Of a DNA stretch of 64,000 bases, positions 60,498 through 64,000 are shown one piece after another. A program made the position numbers and the translations under genes. The stretch is from positions 5,473,808 to 5,537,807 of the forward strand of contig CM034110.1 in NCBI GenBank assembly GCA_019914945.1. The letters run 5' to 3'. The notes beneath the pieces were generated by a model. That model was given only the letters and a program-made list of their open reading frames with translations. It searched no databases and had not been told where the DNA came from. How positions within the stretch are numbered: the first letter of the stretch is position 1; every line of letters starts with the position of its first letter. The DNA is from Typha latifolia (lineage: Eukaryota; Streptophyta; Magnoliopsida; Poales; Typhaceae).

Positions 60498-62021
60498 TTA
60501 TACTGCGAGATCTGCATCATACCCTGAAGCATCCCATTTCGCAATGTATCCGTCCCAAGAGGAGCTAACAAGCACCGGAATCTCAGGGTGCCAACTACAG
60601 TCCCTAATGATTGATCCGTGCCATGAAAGCCTTGCCACAATATTCCCCTTTACCTGAAATGTTGCAAAATAAACTTAGAACAATATCATCATACCACTGC
60701 CATTTCACTTCCAAGTTCCAACCAAACTACTTCAAAGATACAAAAAGTTATATACTAAAAAAAGGGATAACAAAATGCTCAGACTAGATTGAGTTCCAGG
60801 ATCTGTTAAGAAAATCATGAGCTCATATGGATTCCCTGAATGGAACTCCACCAAGAGGCTAAAATCATGTAAGGTTAAAACCTGGAATCAACTATACACA
60901 AAATGTAAAGCTAGTGACTTTATCTAAAAGGCATCTAAGAGATTTTCAAATCTCTTAAGAATAAGCACAAGTTCACTTGGTACATCATTGATGCCGACAT
61001 CACTGATTGAACATGATGGCATGTATACCACAGGACAGTTTTGATGATCCTTCTATAAGAATTTGATTATGATCAATTTTGTATTATTATTTATTTAGGA
61101 TATCTTTTGTTTATTTTCTATTTATAATATCTTTTTCTTATTTTTATTGTAGGTCTATATATAGATTCGTTGTATTTTCTTTTGAAGATAATGAAGATTA
61201 TTTAGCTCTGCTCTCCTTCGAGAAAATTGGTGTAAAACCATATTAAGGGTGGATGTGTGAAACCCTATTCCTTTTCTCCCTTTATTTTCTCCTCCATTCT
61301 TTCTCTCCACCACATTTTGCATCAATTAGCCAGCTAAAAAGTATGTTGGATTTTAATTCTAAAAGCACCAGACAACAAGATTTAATTAGGCCTAGCACTC
61401 AAATCCATACTAAAGAATATACCATTTTTGAGAAATAGGGAATCCCTTATTTTAATAAGGTTTATGAGATCTAAAAGAAATTTTGAGAAATTATGAGAAA
61501 AATGTACTTGATAAAATAAAAATAATGGATAAACAGAAAACATGAGAGAGAAGACGATTTGGATTACCACATCATAAATGTAAACACATTTGTCACTGGA
61601 TCCAGTGTAGATATACCTCTGACCGGTGCTGCAACAAATGAAAAAGAAGATATAAATCATTCTTTTCTGGTGTTCAGGTTATTCAAATTCGAAACTGTAC
61701 AAAGCTCCACTCTCTAGAAGTATCCATAGAGACGGGAGCATAAATTAGAATATTGGAGAAACTTTAAACTTAAAGTAACAAGGAAGCTAATCCTATCTTC
61801 AATATATCCACCTTAATGCAGCCAGAATAACTTATATCTGATAAATAAAGCAATGAGGTGCTGACCTGTGTGCGGGGGAGAAATAACAGCGAATTAGAGT
61901 ACGCAGGACTGAGTGACCTCTGAATGTAGCCAACGACTGATCATGAGTATGTTGCAAAAATCTAGCTTCCACTGGGTATAACATCCACCGATAGTCCCAT
62001 TCAAATGTCTTGGGTAATGAA
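60498..62021 (-). CDS. LEC14B/DCAF11-like WD40 protein, 3' exons
   Basis: Three exons of a WD40 gene in gene order: 62021-61866, 61628-61568 and 60653-60498. They join in frame and end in TAA at 60500-60498. The first exon encodes LPKTFEWDYRWMLYP and HSVLRTLIRCYFSPAHS, the second TGQRYIYTGSSDKCVYIYD, and the last IIRDCSWHPEIPVLVSSSWD with GYIAKWD before the end. This block order is that of plant LEC14B proteins and animal WDR23/DCAF11, which act as substrate receptors of CUL4-DDB1 ubiquitin ligases; that role is inferred from family. The N-terminal WD repeats are not found in 62022-64000 and should lie beyond the right edge. The stop comes soon after the last WD repeat, leaving a short tail. 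Confidence 0.88.
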
Positions 62022-62183
62022 CTGCATCATCAGTACAAAAATGATTAAAGAATGGTAGACTTACAACAAAGTGAATCTAACAACTGATATGATAGAGATG
62101 ATTTATAGCTTCTTTGTCAATAGTCCTTCCTCTGGAAGATAAAAGCCTCAATCTTATGTGTAATAACCAGAAGAAAAAAAAAA

Positions 62184-62244
<61 letters not shown>
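62184..62244. repeat. Compound microsatellite (GT)13(TA)9(GA)8
   Basis: Three adjacent dinucleotide runs: GT at 62184-62209, TA at about 62210-62227 and GA at about 62229-62244. They lie in the presumed WD40 gene intron. Confidence 0.95.
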
Positions 62245-62245
<1 letters not shown>

Positions 62246-63275
62246 GAAGGTCCTGCCTTCTTCCTTTTCTTCTCCCCTTTCCTTGTCCACTCTGATCAAC
62301 CCACATGACAATTCCGCCAACATTGTCGCAATGTCAATGGCCAAACCCTAGGAAAATTCCTCTCTATATAACCCTAGCAACCTCCTCCATTTTCCAACGC
62401 TGCAGTCACCCATCTTCTTCTTTTTCCTCCTTACCTCGCCAAAATCTGGGTTGTTGATCCAACGTCAAAGCATTGCCAAAGCAAGCAATAACCACCTATC
62501 AACTCTCTGGTGATGTAATAACCAGAAAAGAATAATAAAATAATTTATCACATGCAGCGCATGTGACCCACCTCCCATTCCTCTCACTCGTTACACGATG
62601 AGGAGATAGTCCTGTGATCTTTAGCCGAAACGTCGAATTTCTGAATTCGATTCAAAAAATTTCCTATAAAAGAAGCCCTACCTAACCCCAAACCCCATTT
62701 TCTCCCCATGCTAAAACCACCTCCTTCCTTCTCTCTCTCTTCTTCTTCCTTTCTTCCCCGCCGGAGTTGCCTCATCGGATTGAAGCACCGAAGCAATTGA
62801 AGAGCACAACTCGACTCACTAGTGAGTCCTCTCCCATCCCACATATTTAATTAAAGTTTAATAAAATAGATTGTAAATACCTAAACTTTTGTGTTCAGCT
62901 TTGTTGTCGCACTGGTCTAGAAGCCTTGCATCGTCTGCCTCGTTCCATTTGTACCTTTTGTTATAGCTTTCATGGCTCGAACCACTGTGGATGCAAGCTC
63001 CATGGCCGTCGGCCATGGAGAATGGCTTGCTGGTTACCATCGGCAACATCTCCTCCACTTTGTGTGGGTCGGCGCATGGAACCCAGTTTCAGTCAATCCT
63101 GAGTCAGATCGACCAAAACGGATAGGTATCGGCCAGATCAGGTTGGGATCGGTCATTTCGGCTGATCACGCTCGATACGGGTGCAGGAAGGAGAGAGAGA
63201 AAGAGGTGGGCTGCGGCAATAAGAGGGACGGGGAAGAAGAGAAGGAGAAAAAGCGAGAGAGGGGAAGAGAAGGGG

Positions 63276-63278
<3 letters not shown>

Positions 63279-63333
<55 letters not shown>
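63279..63333. repeat. (GA)27 microsatellite
   Basis: An uninterrupted run of about 27 GA/AG dinucleotides lies inside a longer purine-rich tract (63185-63475). Long frames across it on either strand are repeat translations. Confidence 0.97.
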
Positions 63334-63336
<3 letters not shown>

Positions 63337-64000
63337 AATGGAGGAAAAAAAAGAAATGGGCTGCGACAATTAAAGGGAGAGGGAAGATAGAGGAGAGAGA
63401 AAAGAAGAGAAGAAATGGAGGAAAAGAAAAGTTAAGGAATGCGACAGTAAGAGGGAGAGAGGAGAGATAGTACTCGCAGATTAAACTAATTAACTAAAGT
63501 ATTTATTAATTCAGTCAATATTAGCACAAATATTAGACATTGTCTTGCACTTAGAAATCTCATAAAATTACAAAATAAAATCAAGAAACCCTCGCAGATT
63601 TCAGCCAATGCTATAAAAGGAACCCTCTTTAAAATTGGTGTCTAATCAAAATTGTGTCCTTTTTATTGCCTATTTTGATGTCACCAGACGGAAGTATTCA
63701 TTTTTAGTTTGAAATGAGTCTTCAAATCTGTCTTTTAAATTTTGATCCCTCCATTCTTGTTATTGAAGTCAAAACCTCAATTAAATATCCATCTCTTAAT
63801 TGGAACAATCCACCTTTCAATCTTAAAAATCCATAACAAATCTTATGTGTCACGAAGCGATTTATACAAATCCAAGATGGAGATATATGATACCACAGGC
63901 TTCTCTACTATTTTCTTTTTTTTTTCTTAAGTTGCAATTCTTCATATCAAATCGAGTCAAACAAGTTACTCAGAAAACCAATACAGCATGCAAGAGTCTG

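Larger units (their letters stand above)
62022..64000. other. Probable intron or upstream DNA of the WD40 gene
   Basis: No further WD40 exon was recognised. The stretch contains a compound GT/TA/GA microsatellite, a GA microsatellite, a patch at 63105-63185 with GGTTGGGATCGG and CTCGATACGG motifs similar to the repeats in NUP107 introns, and AT-rich DNA to the edge. Confidence 0.5.

Noticed and set aside
63166..63373. ORFs across the GA tract on both strands
   Set aside because: They are translations of a (GA)27 microsatellite (Arg-Glu or Ser-Leu repeats).

Overview
The window is nuclear DNA from a flowering plant. The evidence is spliced genes with GT-AG introns, a plant Nup107 gene, two plant receptor-like kinases and many plant transposon types. 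The intronless kinase at 39071-41011 starts very GC-rich and becomes AT-richer towards its 3' end. Such a gradient is common in monocots, so a non-grass monocot is my best but weak guess. Splice sites and translations below were read by eye; no alignment or database search was run.

Layout. 1-2633: intergenic or upstream-intron DNA with a PIF/Harbinger MITE and a 135-bp tandem duplication. 2634-16866 (+): the last 14 coding exons of a nuclear pore NUP107 gene, whose 5' exons lie left of the window or were not recognised; several introns carry transposon-like repeats. 16867-25553: AT-rich intergenic DNA with a (GT)27 microsatellite, a truncated plastid-type trnN copy, a foldback element and diverged direct repeats. 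25554-27991 (-): a complete seven-exon RLCK-VI-like cytoplasmic kinase, one intron of which appears to use a GC donor. 28928-38231: a transposon block with a hAT-like MITE, an old chromodomain Ty3/gypsy element lacking reverse transcriptase and invaded by a hAT element, a LINE RNase H relic and an 822-bp long-TIR element with a clean 9-bp target duplication. 39071-41011 (+): an RKF3-like SPARK-ectodomain receptor kinase. 43860-46080 (-): a dead BED/DUF659/hAT transposase. 48874-53497: a decayed Ty3/gypsy element (gag remnant, one long LTR) invaded by a probable long reverse-oriented solo LTR that carries four tandem stem-loops. 57008-58801 (+): an intronless tail-anchored coiled-coil protein with a 77-residue internal duplication. 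60498-62021 (-): the last three coding exons of a LEC14B/DCAF11-like WD40 gene whose 5' part runs out of the window.

The five host genes are ordinary eukaryotic neighbours with unrelated roles (nuclear pore, two kinases, a membrane-anchored coiled coil, a WD40 adaptor). I see no operon, defence island or biosynthetic cluster. The least explained structure is the array of four stem-loops at 50295-50440: the 13-nt loops are similar, while the stem sequences change in a mostly compensatory way. A foldback-element family with at least three members in the window and the GC-AG kinase intron are the next most interesting signals.
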